From positions 1,364,001 to 1,428,000 of the forward strand of contig NZ_JAGRPV010000001.1 in assembly GCF_030014955.1 (NCBI RefSeq): a stretch of DNA of 64,000 nt. The letters are read 5' to 3'. The notes below the pieces were generated by a model. The model had not been told where the DNA came from. It searched no databases and saw only the letters and a list, made by a program, of their open reading frames with translations. The DNA comes from Cohnella hashimotonis (GTDB taxonomy: Bacteria; Bacillota; Bacilli; Paenibacillales; Paenibacillaceae). A program made the position numbers and the translations under genes. This document shows positions 50,773-60,746 of the stretch, in pieces (position 1 is the first letter of the stretch; every line of letters starts with the position of its first letter).

Positions 50773-51761
50773 AGGGCAAGGGCGTAGTCTTTACCGGCAG
50801 ATTAAAGGTCTCTTATCAGGATGTGGACATTCCCGAACCGCTAGCCGATGAAGTCGTTATCGATGTCGAGCATTCCTGGATCAGTATCGGCACGGAATCG
50901 TCCTTTCTCCGGTGCGACCGAATCGCGGGTGAGACTCCCTACAGGGAAGGCGACCCTGAGCCTTTTCCCCAGATTAACGGCTATCAAAAGGTCGGCGTCA
51001 TCGTCGCTGCAGGCGCTCAGGTGCAGGAATTCAAACCGGGCGATCGGGTATTCGCGACCATGGGCCGCGTGAACGGCATGGCATTTCCGAGCGGCGGCCA
51101 TGTCTCTCCGGCGGTTACCCACGTCAGCCAGGTATGGAAGCTTCCCCAAAACGTCAATGCGGAAGCGTACTCCGGGATGGTATTGGCTCAAGTCGGATAT
51201 AACTGCGGATCGAGACCGGACATTGGTGCCGGAGATTGCGCAGTCGTAATCGGGGACGGACTTGTCGGGCAATGGGCAGCCCATACGCTGCTTCATAGAG
51301 GCGCGCGGGTGACGGTGCTTGGCAGGCACGATGAACGGTTGAACCTGCTGCCGGATCAGGTTGCCAAGGTCAATACTCGCAGAACGCGAGCCGCCGACGC
51401 GCTTCATGAGGACAGCGGAGCAATTGCCGTCGTTGTAGATACGGTTGGCTCACTGGATTCGGTTAAGGAGCTTCAACCGCTGATGAAGCATAACAGTCAC
51501 CTTGTATCTGCAGGCTTCCTGGGCAATGAAGGGATGATTGATATCCAATCGCTGCGTGCCCAAGAGATTACGCTGCATAGTCCTTCCGGCTGGGACCGGG
51601 AACGAATGGATGCCACGCTGCAGGGCATTACGGAAGGCTGGCTTCCGACAGAGCCGCTTATTACGCACCGGTACCCGGTGGAACGTGCCGAAGAAGCCTG
51701 GGCGCTTATTCTCGATCAGAGACAATTCTGTCTTGGCGTAGTGCTGAATTGGAAGTCGTAA
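50769..51761 (+). CDS. MDR-family dehydrogenase lacking the GHE zinc motif
   Basis: A 330-residue medium-chain dehydrogenase-like protein. The expected GHE is replaced by INGYQKVGVIVAAGAQVQEF, so a catalytic zinc site seems absent. The cofactor region AVVIGDGLVGQWAAHTLLHR is intact. It is distantly related to the preceding enzyme and coupled to it by ATGA. The two may act on successive steps or form a hetero-oligomer; the substrate is unknown. Its last codons overlap a frame of the next gene, but the true start of that gene is 60 bases later. Confidence 0.75.
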   Translation: MKGKGVVFTGRLKVSYQDVDIPEPLADEVVIDVEHSWISIGTESSFLRCDRIAGETPYREGDPEPFPQINGYQKVGVIVAAGAQVQEFKPGDRVFATMGRVNGMAFPSGGHVSPAVTHVSQVWKLPQNVNAEAYSGMVLAQVGYNCGSRPDIGAGDCAVVIGDGLVGQWAAHTLLHRGARVTVLGRHDERLNLLPDQVAKVNTRRTRAADALHEDSGAIAVVVDTVGSLDSVKELQPLMKHNSHLVSAGFLGNEGMIDIQSLRAQEITLHSPSGWDRERMDATLQGITEGWLPTEPLITHRYPVERAEEAWALILDQRQFCLGVVLNWKS

Positions 51762-51820
51762 CTACGCCGCCGCACAGGAAAAGGGCTGGAACCATCCGAG
51801 TTGCGAGGAGGAAGCATAGG

Positions 51821-54196
51821 TTGAGCAAGAAGGCGAATCATGCGCATTTTCGTTCAGCCAGACCCATTTGGCCGAAGGATAGAGAGCTGGACAGAAATCT
51901 GACCGCCGGGTTCAGGGGCGTGGCAGCCAAACGCAAGAACGACAGATTAACGCTCCACATTGCCGCATCGACCCTGTATCGCTGCTATTTGAACGGCCAG
52001 TTCGTGGGGCACGGTCCCGCCCGCGGTCCACATGGACATTACCGGGTCGATGTCTGGGACCTGAGCGAACATGCGAACGAGGGCGACAACATCGTGGCGA
52101 TAGAAGTCGCGGGCTACAATATCAACAGCTATTATGTACTCGATCAGCCTTCTTTTGTGCAAGCGGAAGTTCGGGCCGGCACGGAAGTCCTTCTCGCTAC
52201 GACGGCCGAGAGCGGATTTGAGGCGGCTCTGTTAAAGGAACGCATACAGAAGGTGCAGCGATTCAGCTTTCAGCGAACTTTTGTCGAGGCATACGCGCTC
52301 CAATCGGGTTTTGACCGCTGGCGCTCGGACATGAGCGCGCCATTCGATAGCGTCATCTGCGCGGAGACAAACGAAAAGCTGCTTATTTCAAGGGATGTAC
52401 CCTTGGCTGCGTTCACCGTGCGCCATCCGATTGCGCTATACGCAAGAGGTGAGGTTGCCCGCCGCAAATCGCAAGGCGTATATTGGCGCGACCGATCTCT
52501 CACAGATATAGGACCTCTCCTCGGAGGTTATGAAATGGAACAACTGGCCTTCATTCTATCGGATGAGTTGACCGACCTGCCGGCTCATAGCCTTCGTGTC
52601 ATTCGGCAGCCGCTTTCGCAAGGCAGCTCGCTGAAGCTCAATCCCAACGAGTTCGGGATTGTGGATATGGGGATTAACAGGACCGGGTTCATCGGCGGTA
52701 CTGTTCGATGCCGCACTCGTACATTGCTGTACATTACGTTCGACGAGGTGCTGCGAGAGGACGACGTTGATTTTTTGCGGTTCGGTTGCGTTAATGCCTT
52801 GCGATATGAGCTTGAGCCGGGAATCTACAGGCTGGAATCGTTCGAGCCGTATACGCTGCGTTATATGAAGTGGATCGCAGCCGAAGGGGCGTGCGAGGTA
52901 TCCGAGGTTTACATGAGGGAGTACGCCAACGCTGCTGCCGGGAAAGCGCAGTTTGAATCCGACGACGAACGGCTCAATAAAATCTTCGAAGCAGGAAGGG
53001 AAACTTTCCGCCAGAACGTTGTCGATCTGTTCATGGATTGCCCTTCAAGGGAACGTGCCGGATGGCTCTGCGACAGCTACTTCATGGGACGGGCGGCGTT
53101 CAGCCTGACAGGTCAGACGAAGGTGGAGCGAGCCTTCTTCGAGAATTACCTCTTGCCCGATCGCTTTCCGCATTTACCTGAAGGCATGCTCCCGATGTGC
53201 TACCCCGCGGACCATTATGATGGCAATTTTATTCCGAATTGGTCGCTATGGTTCGTGATCCAGCTGGAGGAATATCTGGAACGGAGCGGAGACCGGCAGT
53301 TGATCGAAGCGATGCGGGCGAGAGTCCTTGAATTATTCGATTACTTCGAACGTTTCAAGAACGAAGACAAACTGCTGGAGCGCCTTGAAGGCTGGGTATT
53401 CCTGGAGTGGTCCAAGGCGAACGAATTCGTGCAGGACGTCAATTATCCTAGCAATATGCTTTATGCCGCTTCGCTTGCCGCCGCTGGACGACTCTATCAT
53501 TTGCCGCATCTCCTGCAAGAGGCCGAGCGGGTAAATCAGGCTATTCGTGAGCAGTCCTTCAACGGAAGCTTTTTCATAGACCATGCAGTAAGAGAGGATG
53601 GCCGGTTAGTCCAAACTCAAAATAAGAGCGAGATTTGTCAGTATTATGCGTTCTATTTCGGCACAGCCGATCCCGAGAGAGATCCCGAGCTGTGGCATAC
53701 GCTGCTCACCCGGTTTGGGCCATCCAGGAAGCGGACGAATGCCTATCCGGATGTTCATGAAGCGAATGCTTTTATCGGGAATTACTTACGCCTCGAATTG
53801 CTGGCTCGCTACGGATACGTACAGCAGTCGCTGGATGAATCTGCGGATTACCTGCTGTATATGGCGGAACGAACCGGGACGCTCTGGGAGAATGACGGGG
53901 ATTACGCCAGCTGCAATCACGGTTTCGCTTCGCATGTCGTACACAGCCTGATACGCGATGTGCTAGGCGTCTATCAAATTGACCCGATCGCCAGAAGCAT
54001 TACGCTGAGATTGAGCGATCTGGAGAATTCATGCTGTAAGGGGGTGCTGCCGTTAGAGGGCGGAGCGATCCGCGTAGCGTGGACCAAGGCAAGCGGGCGC
54101 GTGGAATATCGGATTGACGCTCCTCCGGGCTACAAGGTGAAAGTCGAGAATCGGACCGGTTTATCGCTGCATAGCAGGATGGATGAGACAAGCTGA
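51821..54196 (+). CDS. GH78-family alpha-L-rhamnosidase
   Basis: A 791-residue glycoside hydrolase. The family removes terminal alpha-L-rhamnose by inversion. Residues about 50-330 are beta-sandwich units (ASTLYRCYLNGQFVGHGPAR is typical of the carbohydrate-binding start). Residues about 400-700 are an (alpha/alpha)6 barrel; VDLFMDCPSRERAGWLCDSY holds the acidic motif DCP-x-RE-R-x-GW. No signal peptide is seen, so it probably acts on imported oligosaccharides in the cytosol. TTG 51821 has GAGGAGGA eight bases upstream; the frame is open 24 codons before it, in the tail of the previous gene. Confidence 0.88.
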   Translation: MSKKANHAHFRSARPIWPKDRELDRNLTAGFRGVAAKRKNDRLTLHIAASTLYRCYLNGQFVGHGPARGPHGHYRVDVWDLSEHANEGDNIVAIEVAGYNINSYYVLDQPSFVQAEVRAGTEVLLATTAESGFEAALLKERIQKVQRFSFQRTFVEAYALQSGFDRWRSDMSAPFDSVICAETNEKLLISRDVPLAAFTVRHPIALYARGEVARRKSQGVYWRDRSLTDIGPLLGGYEMEQLAFILSDELTDLPAHSLRVIRQPLSQGSSLKLNPNEFGIVDMGINRTGFIGGTVRCRTRTLLYITFDEVLREDDVDFLRFGCVNALRYELEPGIYRLESFEPYTLRYMKWIAAEGACEVSEVYMREYANAAAGKAQFESDDERLNKIFEAGRETFRQNVVDLFMDCPSRERAGWLCDSYFMGRAAFSLTGQTKVERAFFENYLLPDRFPHLPEGMLPMCYPADHYDGNFIPNWSLWFVIQLEEYLERSGDRQLIEAMRARVLELFDYFERFKNEDKLLERLEGWVFLEWSKANEFVQDVNYPSNMLYAASLAAAGRLYHLPHLLQEAERVNQAIREQSFNGSFFIDHAVREDGRLVQTQNKSEICQYYAFYFGTADPERDPELWHTLLTRFGPSRKRTNAYPDVHEANAFIGNYLRLELLARYGYVQQSLDESADYLLYMAERTGTLWENDGDYASCNHGFASHVVHSLIRDVLGVYQIDPIARSITLRLSDLENSCCKGVLPLEGGAIRVAWTKASGRVEYRIDAPPGYKVKVENRTGLSLHSRMDETS

Positions 54197-54224
54197 ATCT
54201 ATACATCCAAGGAGGAATGATTAA

Positions 54225-56210
54225 ATGTCGAATAACGACCGGCCTTCTGTTGATGAATTGAATAGCGCTTCGGAGCCGCTTAGCAGATTAGACAAAGCGC
54301 TCATGTCGCCCATCAGCCGCAGGAAAATGATGACGGTTCTAGGATTGACCGGGCTCTCCTTGATGACAGGCGCCAAGCTTTCTTACGCTAGCTCTACAGC
54401 GCTTACAACGAACATGAAGCTCAAGAAGACTGACCCGCTGGACGTCACCGATGTCAACGCTAACTTCGACCTCATTGATCAGGAATTTAGCCGCCGTGCC
54501 GTTACGCCCGATTTCTACAAGGTCGATACCGACCCCGACGACACCTTGGCTGTTCAAGCCGCTTTCGACTCCGGTCTTACGGTCGTCTTTACGCGGAACT
54601 ACTATGTCAAGTCGGTAGAGATGAAAGGCGATACACAGACGATTAACTTTAACGGGTATTGGCTGATCGGAGTCACGGGAAGCGGAGACTCCGCGGCAGA
54701 CAAGGATGCGATACTGAAAATTACAGGCATCTACCTGGAGCTGTACGATATCAAAATCAATGGACAATTCAACCGCAATTACCGTGCAGCGATTCATTGG
54801 TATTCGCGTCCCAATTTCCCCCAAGCCGGCTTTATTAATATTTACGGCATGTACATCAGAGATATCCTCGTAGGCATTCAATACGGGGCATGGCTGGATG
54901 ATCCGAGTCCCCACGATGCGCCGCAGAGCGAGAATTACTTGTACGGCTTTCGCTGCCGGAGCCTGCAGAACTGCATTATTAGCAATCAGCCGAACGGATT
55001 CCTCAAGATATCCGGAAGCACGATCGATTGTCATCAGAGGGAATGGGTATTTCAAGCGGGCAACCCGTTCAGCATTCCGGATTCAACCCTCATTACTTGC
55101 AAGATCGGCCAGATCTCCGTTGAAGACAGCGAACTGTTGAAAGTTGAATACTTGGAGGGATGCGGGCTTCTGGGCCGCAATCTCGTCGTATCGAACTGCG
55201 TCATGGAGATGCCCTGCACATGGGTAAAAGCCGAGGGAGACGTGACGCTTGATGTCGTTCACGGCGGATTTATGGGCGGCAACTCCGGATTGCCCATGTT
55301 CCAGGTTGTGTCGGGATCGACGGGCTCTCTACGAATTCAGAATGTTCGGATGTCTCGCAGCGCCGGAGTCGGAGACTACTTGACGAATTACATCATATCC
55401 GGACTGGGGAACGCTCCGAACTACCATGTCAGCATAGCGCGCTGCGATCTAGGCGAATGGGCGCCTTACTACATTGCTTTATCAAAGGAAAGAAGCCGCG
55501 TATTCGTTCAGGATACCCACTTCACCTATACGGCGGGAGGCTCCATGCAGAGCCAAACGATCCACGACAAAAAAGATTATGTCAATTTGATTGCCTCTGT
55601 CGATACGACCGGCGAGAATATGGCGACAAGCGCCAACACGGCGAATAAATCCGGCTGGGTATGGACGAATGTGTATGGCGCGGGAGCCGTCTATTTCCGT
55701 AAAACCACCTCTAATATTCCGTCGGGCTATGCGAGCGCCATTGAGATCGTTGCGACAGGCGAATCGTTTATTACTTCTCAGCCGTTCACGGTAACCCCGA
55801 ATGCGCTGGCCGTATTCCGGATGAAGGCCAAAAGGATTGGCGGCGGCGGTCATGCCGGGATTAAGCTTCTCTGGTTCAAGGCGAACGGCACGGCTTCGGC
55901 TACGACTGAAACCTATTTATTCGGGACTGTGGACATCGACGTCAATTGGACGGATTTAATGGTGACGGCGGCCATTCCGGGCGATGCCGCTTACGCCAAA
56001 ATCAAGTTGACCGCCGAGGTCGGCTCCCTCTTCGCAACCGGTATGGCGTTCAGCACGGTGGTCGACAGCAATTATCATAACTCTTTCATTAATGAGTTGA
56101 ATCGGTCGCTGGACGTGGCTGGCGAGGGCTTTATTCTGAAGGCGCCGAACGGCACGCGCTATAAAGTCACGGTAGATAATAGCGGAACGCTTGCGGCAGC
56201 CCCTTATTAG
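54225..56210 (+). CDS. Tat-exported right-handed beta-helix protein (polysaccharide lyase-like)
   Basis: A 661-residue protein. Residues 30-62 form a twin-arginine signal: SRRKMMTVLGLTGLSLMTGA, with Ser-Arg-Arg-Lys-Met-Met close to the S-R-R-x-F-L-K consensus. The mature part resembles a pectate-lyase-type parallel beta-helix (about 100-430), with LYDIKINGQFNRNYRAAIHW and LRIQNVRMSRSAGVG-like repeats, then a beta-sandwich (about 470-640) like a carbohydrate-binding module. Such folds cut or bind acidic polysaccharides. The catalytic residues cannot be assigned. GGAGGAATG before ATG 54225 sets the start. It sits between the rhamnosidase and the sugar-binding lipoprotein; TatAC is encoded 5 kb upstream. 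Confidence 0.78.
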   Translation: MSNNDRPSVDELNSASEPLSRLDKALMSPISRRKMMTVLGLTGLSLMTGAKLSYASSTALTTNMKLKKTDPLDVTDVNANFDLIDQEFSRRAVTPDFYKVDTDPDDTLAVQAAFDSGLTVVFTRNYYVKSVEMKGDTQTINFNGYWLIGVTGSGDSAADKDAILKITGIYLELYDIKINGQFNRNYRAAIHWYSRPNFPQAGFINIYGMYIRDILVGIQYGAWLDDPSPHDAPQSENYLYGFRCRSLQNCIISNQPNGFLKISGSTIDCHQREWVFQAGNPFSIPDSTLITCKIGQISVEDSELLKVEYLEGCGLLGRNLVVSNCVMEMPCTWVKAEGDVTLDVVHGGFMGGNSGLPMFQVVSGSTGSLRIQNVRMSRSAGVGDYLTNYIISGLGNAPNYHVSIARCDLGEWAPYYIALSKERSRVFVQDTHFTYTAGGSMQSQTIHDKKDYVNLIASVDTTGENMATSANTANKSGWVWTNVYGAGAVYFRKTTSNIPSGYASAIEIVATGESFITSQPFTVTPNALAVFRMKAKRIGGGGHAGIKLLWFKANGTASATTETYLFGTVDIDVNWTDLMVTAAIPGDAAYAKIKLTAEVGSLFATGMAFSTVVDSNYHNSFINELNRSLDVAGEGFILKAPNGTRYKVTVDNSGTLAAAPY

Positions 56211-56242
56211 CCATTTCAACAGAAAAACGGGAGGGTCTAACG

Positions 56243-57709
56243 ATGAACAAAAGAACGGCTGGTATTTCGTTGTTACTGTGTACGGCACTCATGGCTGCAG
56301 GATGCTCCAATACCGCCAATACGAAGGAAACGCAGCATGCAAGCAACGCTTCCGGCTCACAGGCTCCGGCAGCGAGCGGGCAGGCATCCGAGGAAGCGGC
56401 CAACTATGAGAACGGACTCCCAAAAAACGAAAAAGTGACGTTAAAGGTCGGCTTGCTCGAATCCGGCTATGGAAGAGAGTGGTTCGACCTTGCCGTCAAG
56501 CGCTTCACGGAAAAATATCCGAACGTGCAATTCGATATTACGGCTTCGCCGAAAATCGGCGATCTCATTTCGACCAAGGCTTCGGCCGGCAACGATAACG
56601 ATATGTTCGATTTTTTCTACGGAGCCACCTGGACGGAATATGTAAACGCCAACAAGCTGGAGCCCGTAACGGATATTTTCGAGATGTCGCCTGACGACGC
56701 GCCGGGCCGGAAGCTGAACGATTTAATTGTCCCGGGCTTCAACGATCCCGAGAAGTATTATAAAGACAATGCGTGGGTGTTCCCGATCGCAAACTATGTA
56801 GGCGGCATGTTCTTCGATCAGAAGCTGTTCGACGAGAACGGCTGGAACAAGAATCCCAAGACCTATGACGAGTTTATCCAGCTTTGCGAAGCGATCAAGA
56901 GCAAGGGCATCGACCCGATCGTATATGCGGGCTTATACAATTACGCGCAGTTCGCCTTTGATACGAAGATATTCGAGATTGCCGATGAGCGAGGCAATAA
57001 ACAATTTCGCAACGATTTCGAGTATTATAACGGTCCGCAGTATACGTCGCCGGAGAGCATCGAAGTATACAAGCGGCTGCACGATATGGGGAAGAAGGGG
57101 TATATCAGCAAGAAAAGCGTTGGCATGAATCATACGCAGTCGCAAATGCTCGTCCTTCAGCATAAAGCGGCAATGGTGCCTTCAGGCGACTGGATCGAGA
57201 ACGAGATGAAGGAAACCGCTCCCGACGGCTTCCAATGGGGTTATATGGCGGTTCCTTTCACTAACAATCCGAACGGTCCCATCTATGTGACGAACGGATT
57301 GAGCTATTCCTTTGAGATATGGGCAGCCAAGCCCGACTTGAACAAGAAATGGGCAAAACAGTTCCTCCTCTCGCTCATGTCGAATGAGATCCAGCAGGTA
57401 CTGGTCGAGAAGGGCGGCGCGCTTCCTCTCCGCAAGGATTACCTGGATGTCCAGACGCGGGCGGATCATATGAAGCCGCTGCAGAAATCGATCGCCACGT
57501 ACCTGAAGGATAATCCGGTCGTACTCGAACTGAAGAATCGCAAGATCGAACTCACGGATCCCGATAATATGGCGTCGCTCAAGGTCATCGTGGACAACAT
57601 GGCGCTCGTGTTGACGGGACAGGAAGATCCGGAACCGATCTTGGAGGACGCGGAGAAGCTGCTGCAGAACGCCATTACCAAAGACAAAAAGGCCCAGAAC
57701 AAAGAGTAA
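56243..57709 (+). CDS. sugar ABC transporter substrate-binding lipoprotein
   Basis: A 488-residue extracellular lipoprotein. The signal LLLCTALMAAGCSN ends in a lipobox whose Cys would be lipid-modified at residue 21. A Ser/Ala-rich linker follows, then a family 1 solute-binding fold (about 60-450; DYFYGATWTEYVNAN-like region FDFFYGATWTEYVNAN and GAMVPSGDWIENEM-type KAAMVPSGDWIENEM). It captures an oligosaccharide, probably rhamnose-containing by context. GGGAGGGTC precedes ATG 56243. A hairpin between it and the permease genes may raise its transcript level over theirs. Confidence 0.88.
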   Translation: MNKRTAGISLLLCTALMAAGCSNTANTKETQHASNASGSQAPAASGQASEEAANYENGLPKNEKVTLKVGLLESGYGREWFDLAVKRFTEKYPNVQFDITASPKIGDLISTKASAGNDNDMFDFFYGATWTEYVNANKLEPVTDIFEMSPDDAPGRKLNDLIVPGFNDPEKYYKDNAWVFPIANYVGGMFFDQKLFDENGWNKNPKTYDEFIQLCEAIKSKGIDPIVYAGLYNYAQFAFDTKIFEIADERGNKQFRNDFEYYNGPQYTSPESIEVYKRLHDMGKKGYISKKSVGMNHTQSQMLVLQHKAAMVPSGDWIENEMKETAPDGFQWGYMAVPFTNNPNGPIYVTNGLSYSFEIWAAKPDLNKKWAKQFLLSLMSNEIQQVLVEKGGALPLRKDYLDVQTRADHMKPLQKSIATYLKDNPVVLELKNRKIELTDPDNMASLKVIVDNMALVLTGQEDPEPILEDAEKLLQNAITKDKKAQNKE

Positions 57710-57730
57710 GCGGATTACTTAGCGGTCGAG

Positions 57731-57753
57731 AGGCAGTCATCCGGACTGCCTTT
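57731..57753 (+). terminator. attenuating hairpin after the binding-protein gene
   Basis: GGCAGTC and GACTGCC pair around ATCCG, followed by TTT only. Weak hairpins at this place are common in sugar ABC operons, where the binding protein is needed in excess. Confidence 0.5.
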
Positions 57754-57783
57754 CAATCGTGATATTCGGGGGAGAAAACCACT

Positions 57784-58692
57784 ATGCATATGTTAAAAAA
57801 CGCACGGCTTCAAAAAGCGATTTTTCTCTTCATTGTCGTAGCTCCAGCGTTTGCGGCCTATGTCTTATTCACGCTCTATCCGAATGCCCTCTCGATCTAC
57901 TATTCCTTCTTGGAATGGGACGGCATAGGCGCCAAGACATTCGTAGGATGGGACAATTATGTCCGGCTGTTTCACGATCCTTTCATCTTGCGGGCCTTAG
58001 GGCACAATCTGATTTTGCTCGTTACGGTCATTCCTATTACGCTTGTCATCTCGTTGGTATTGGCCGATCTTCTCATAAACCGGGCATTTAAGGAGAATTC
58101 GTTCTACAAGGTACTCTATTTTTTTCCGAACGTTTTGTCTCTGGTCGTCATTGCGCTCGTCTGGTCATTTATTTATGACGGCACATTCGGCTTGCTGAAC
58201 GGAATTCTTCGCGTGCTCGGCCTGGGGGGAGAACATAATTGGCTTGGCAGCAAAGGAACGGCGTTGCTCTCCATGATTCCGCTATACGTGTGGTGTTATG
58301 CAGGGTTCTACGTCGTCATATTCATGAACGCCATGCGAGGCATCCCGAAGTCTCTGTATGAATCCGCCACTTTGGACGGTATCACGCATATGCAGCGTTT
58401 TTCGAAGATTACGCTTCCTTTGTTATCCGGCGTCATTCGCGTCGGGGTTATTTTCCTGATGCTGTCCGTGATCAAAGGCTTTGAATATATGTTTATTATG
58501 ACGCAAGGCGGTCCGGGCGGCGCGACGGATGTCATCTCCCTGTATATGTTCAACTTTGCCTTTGGCAGCCTGAATCTCGGCCAGCATATATACGGTTATG
58601 CATCCACGATCGGTATGATGATCTTTGTCTTGCTCGTCGGTTTAAAGCTGATATTAGACAAATTCTTCGCCAAAGACAGCATCGAATACTGA
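57784..58692 (+). CDS. sugar ABC transporter permease (MalF/UgpA type)
   Basis: A 302-residue membrane protein with six helices. The binding-protein-dependent transport signature EAA-type loop is AMRGIPKSLYESATLDGITH. ILLVTVIPITLVISLVLADL lies in the second helix region. It forms a heterodimer with the next permease. GGGGAG nine bases before ATG 57784 sets the start. No ATPase gene is present in the locus, so a shared MsmX-like ATPase must energise transport. Confidence 0.92.
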   Translation: MHMLKNARLQKAIFLFIVVAPAFAAYVLFTLYPNALSIYYSFLEWDGIGAKTFVGWDNYVRLFHDPFILRALGHNLILLVTVIPITLVISLVLADLLINRAFKENSFYKVLYFFPNVLSLVVIALVWSFIYDGTFGLLNGILRVLGLGGEHNWLGSKGTALLSMIPLYVWCYAGFYVVIFMNAMRGIPKSLYESATLDGITHMQRFSKITLPLLSGVIRVGVIFLMLSVIKGFEYMFIMTQGGPGGATDVISLYMFNFAFGSLNLGQHIYGYASTIGMMIFVLLVGLKLILDKFFAKDSIEY

Positions 58693-58705
58693 AAGGAGGG
58701 GTTCC

Positions 58706-59536
58706 ATGAGAACCGGGATTTCTTCATGGTTATGGCGCATGGTGCTGTTCCTCTGGGCGCTTACCATCCTGCTGCCGCTGTTCTGGATATTCTACCAATC
58801 TCTCAAAACGAATCAAGCGTTTTTCGCCGATATATGGGCCTTCCCCGAGCATCTGGAGTGGAGCAATTACGAGAAGGCTTGGACAAGTCTCGGTATCGGT
58901 CAATCGGTGGTCAACACGCTATACTATGTCGGCCTGAGCCTGCTGATCAGTTTGTTTGTTTCCACGGTGAATGCCTACGCCTTTACGCGGATTGAGTGGA
59001 GACTGCGATCTTTGCTGTGGAGCATCATCATGCTTTCTTTGTTCCTGCCGGGCATCAACATCCTCGTATCCCAGTACACGTTGATGCGCGCACTGAATCT
59101 GACTGACAGCCTGAACGGACTCGTCCTGCTTGCGAGTCTGCCGGTCGGCGCCTTCGAACTGCTCTTGCTCGGGAGCTTCATGCGCAGCTTGCCGAAGGAA
59201 CTGGACGAAAGCGCGTTTATTGACGGAGCCACGTTATTTCAGGTTTTTCGCAAAATCATCCTGCCTCTATCTATGCCAGGCATCGTCACGATCGGCATCT
59301 TCAAGTTCGTGGGCCTGTACAACGATTTCCTGGGTCCCTTTATTCTTATCAGCGATCCGGCCAAGTACCCGATTAGCGTGAACATGTATAATGCCAATGC
59401 CATGATGGAATACAAGGCGGACTGGGTGACGCTGCTCGCAGGTCTTGTCATCACGATCATACCTACCGTTATCGTTTACGTGTTGTTTCAGAGAAGGATC
59501 ATAGAAGGCGCCACCATGGGTGGGGTCAAAGGCTAA
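58706..59536 (+). CDS. sugar ABC transporter permease (MalG/UgpE type)
   Basis: A 276-residue membrane protein with six helices and the loop FMRSLPKELDESAFIDGATL, which contacts the ATPase. It partners the preceding permease; AAAGGAGGGG precedes ATG 58706, with 13 bases between the genes. Together with the lipoprotein at 56243 it would import an oligosaccharide. Confidence 0.92.
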   Translation: MRTGISSWLWRMVLFLWALTILLPLFWIFYQSLKTNQAFFADIWAFPEHLEWSNYEKAWTSLGIGQSVVNTLYYVGLSLLISLFVSTVNAYAFTRIEWRLRSLLWSIIMLSLFLPGINILVSQYTLMRALNLTDSLNGLVLLASLPVGAFELLLLGSFMRSLPKELDESAFIDGATLFQVFRKIILPLSMPGIVTIGIFKFVGLYNDFLGPFILISDPAKYPISVNMYNANAMMEYKADWVTLLAGLVITIIPTVIVYVLFQRRIIEGATMGGVKG

Positions 59537-59559
59537 ATGGAGAATCGGGAGGGAAACGC

Positions 59560-60723
59560 ATGATCAAAGTAGGGGTTATCGGGTACGGTCATCAAGTGAA
59601 AAGACTGCTGGGCATGATGCAGGAGATGGATCGCAGTTGCCGAATTACAGCGATCGCCGACGTTCGCCACGATGAAATCCGGGAGCGGATGAAGGCGGAC
59701 GGTGGCGACCCTTCGGCGATTTCATTTTACGGGGACGCGGATGACATGCTGAACAACGAGGAGCTGGACGGCGTATTCGTCGGAACGCGCTGCTCCCTTC
59801 ATACCCCCATGGCCTTAAAAGTGTTGCCCAGACAGATTCCGCTTTATTTGGAGAAACCGGTTGCGACAACGATGGAAGACCTGGTAAAGCTGCGGGATGC
59901 GGATGCCTTATACGGCAGCAAGACGGTCGTGTCGTTCCCGCTGCGGGTTACGCATCATGTGCAGCTGGTCAAGGAAATTATCGATTCAGGAAAAATCGGA
60001 ACAGTGGAGCATGTACAGGCCGTAAATAACGTGAATTACGGCAATATTTATTATCATGGTTGGTTCCGCGACGAGACGGAGACGCAAGGTCTGTTCGTAC
60101 AAAAAGCGACGCATGATTTTGATTATATTAATCATATTCTGGGGCTGAAGCCCGTGACTGTATGCGCGATGACGTCGAAACAAATCTTCAAGGGGAACAA
60201 GCGGGCAGGGCTGCAATGCAAGGACTGCGAAGAGACGAGCACGTGTCCGGAAAGCCCGGATAATCTTCGGAAACTTGCATTCGAGGAACCGTTGGGCCCG
60301 TATTGCTGCTTCGCGGAGGATACCGGCAACGAGGATTCGGGCAGTGCATTAGTCGCTTATGAATCGGGCATGCACGTATCCTATTCGCAAAACTTTTTTG
60401 TCAGAAAAAAAGCGGCCGCAAGAGGCGCACGGTTTCTCGGGTACAAAGGGACGGTCGAATTCGATTGGGCGACGAACCGCATTCAAGTATTTATGCACCA
60501 CACGCCTCGAGTCGAATCGTACGAGATCGATGACGCAGCCACGGCAGTCGGCCATGCAGGGGGCGACTCTACGCTGCTCGACAATTTTATCTCGCTCATG
60601 CAGGGGAAGACGCAAACATCCGTGTCTACGCTGAAGGATGGCTTGAACAGCACGTTATTGTGCCTGAAAGCCAAGGAGTCCGCGGAGACCGGCACCTTCC
60701 GCGATGTTAGGTGGCCAGACTGA
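59560..60723 (+). CDS. Gfo/Idh/MocA family oxidoreductase
   Basis: A 387-residue NAD(P)-dependent sugar oxidoreductase. VGVIGYGHQVKRLLGMM is the cofactor-binding loop; YLEKPVATTMEDLVKL holds the EKP motif of the active site, and TQGLFVQKATHDFDYINHIL carries the catalytic His in the helix with H-D. A cysteine group (CKDCEETSTC, and YCCF about 30 residues later) in the C-terminal half is unusual and could bind a metal or form disulfides. GGGAGGGAAA precedes ATG 59560. It is the last gene of the import operon and converges on the AraC regulator. Confidence 0.85.
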   Translation: MIKVGVIGYGHQVKRLLGMMQEMDRSCRITAIADVRHDEIRERMKADGGDPSAISFYGDADDMLNNEELDGVFVGTRCSLHTPMALKVLPRQIPLYLEKPVATTMEDLVKLRDADALYGSKTVVSFPLRVTHHVQLVKEIIDSGKIGTVEHVQAVNNVNYGNIYYHGWFRDETETQGLFVQKATHDFDYINHILGLKPVTVCAMTSKQIFKGNKRAGLQCKDCEETSTCPESPDNLRKLAFEEPLGPYCCFAEDTGNEDSGSALVAYESGMHVSYSQNFFVRKKAAARGARFLGYKGTVEFDWATNRIQVFMHHTPRVESYEIDDAATAVGHAGGDSTLLDNFISLMQGKTQTSVSTLKDGLNSTLLCLKAKESAETGTFRDVRWPD

Positions 60724-60746
60724 AATTCGGCCGATCGGGGGAGTGG

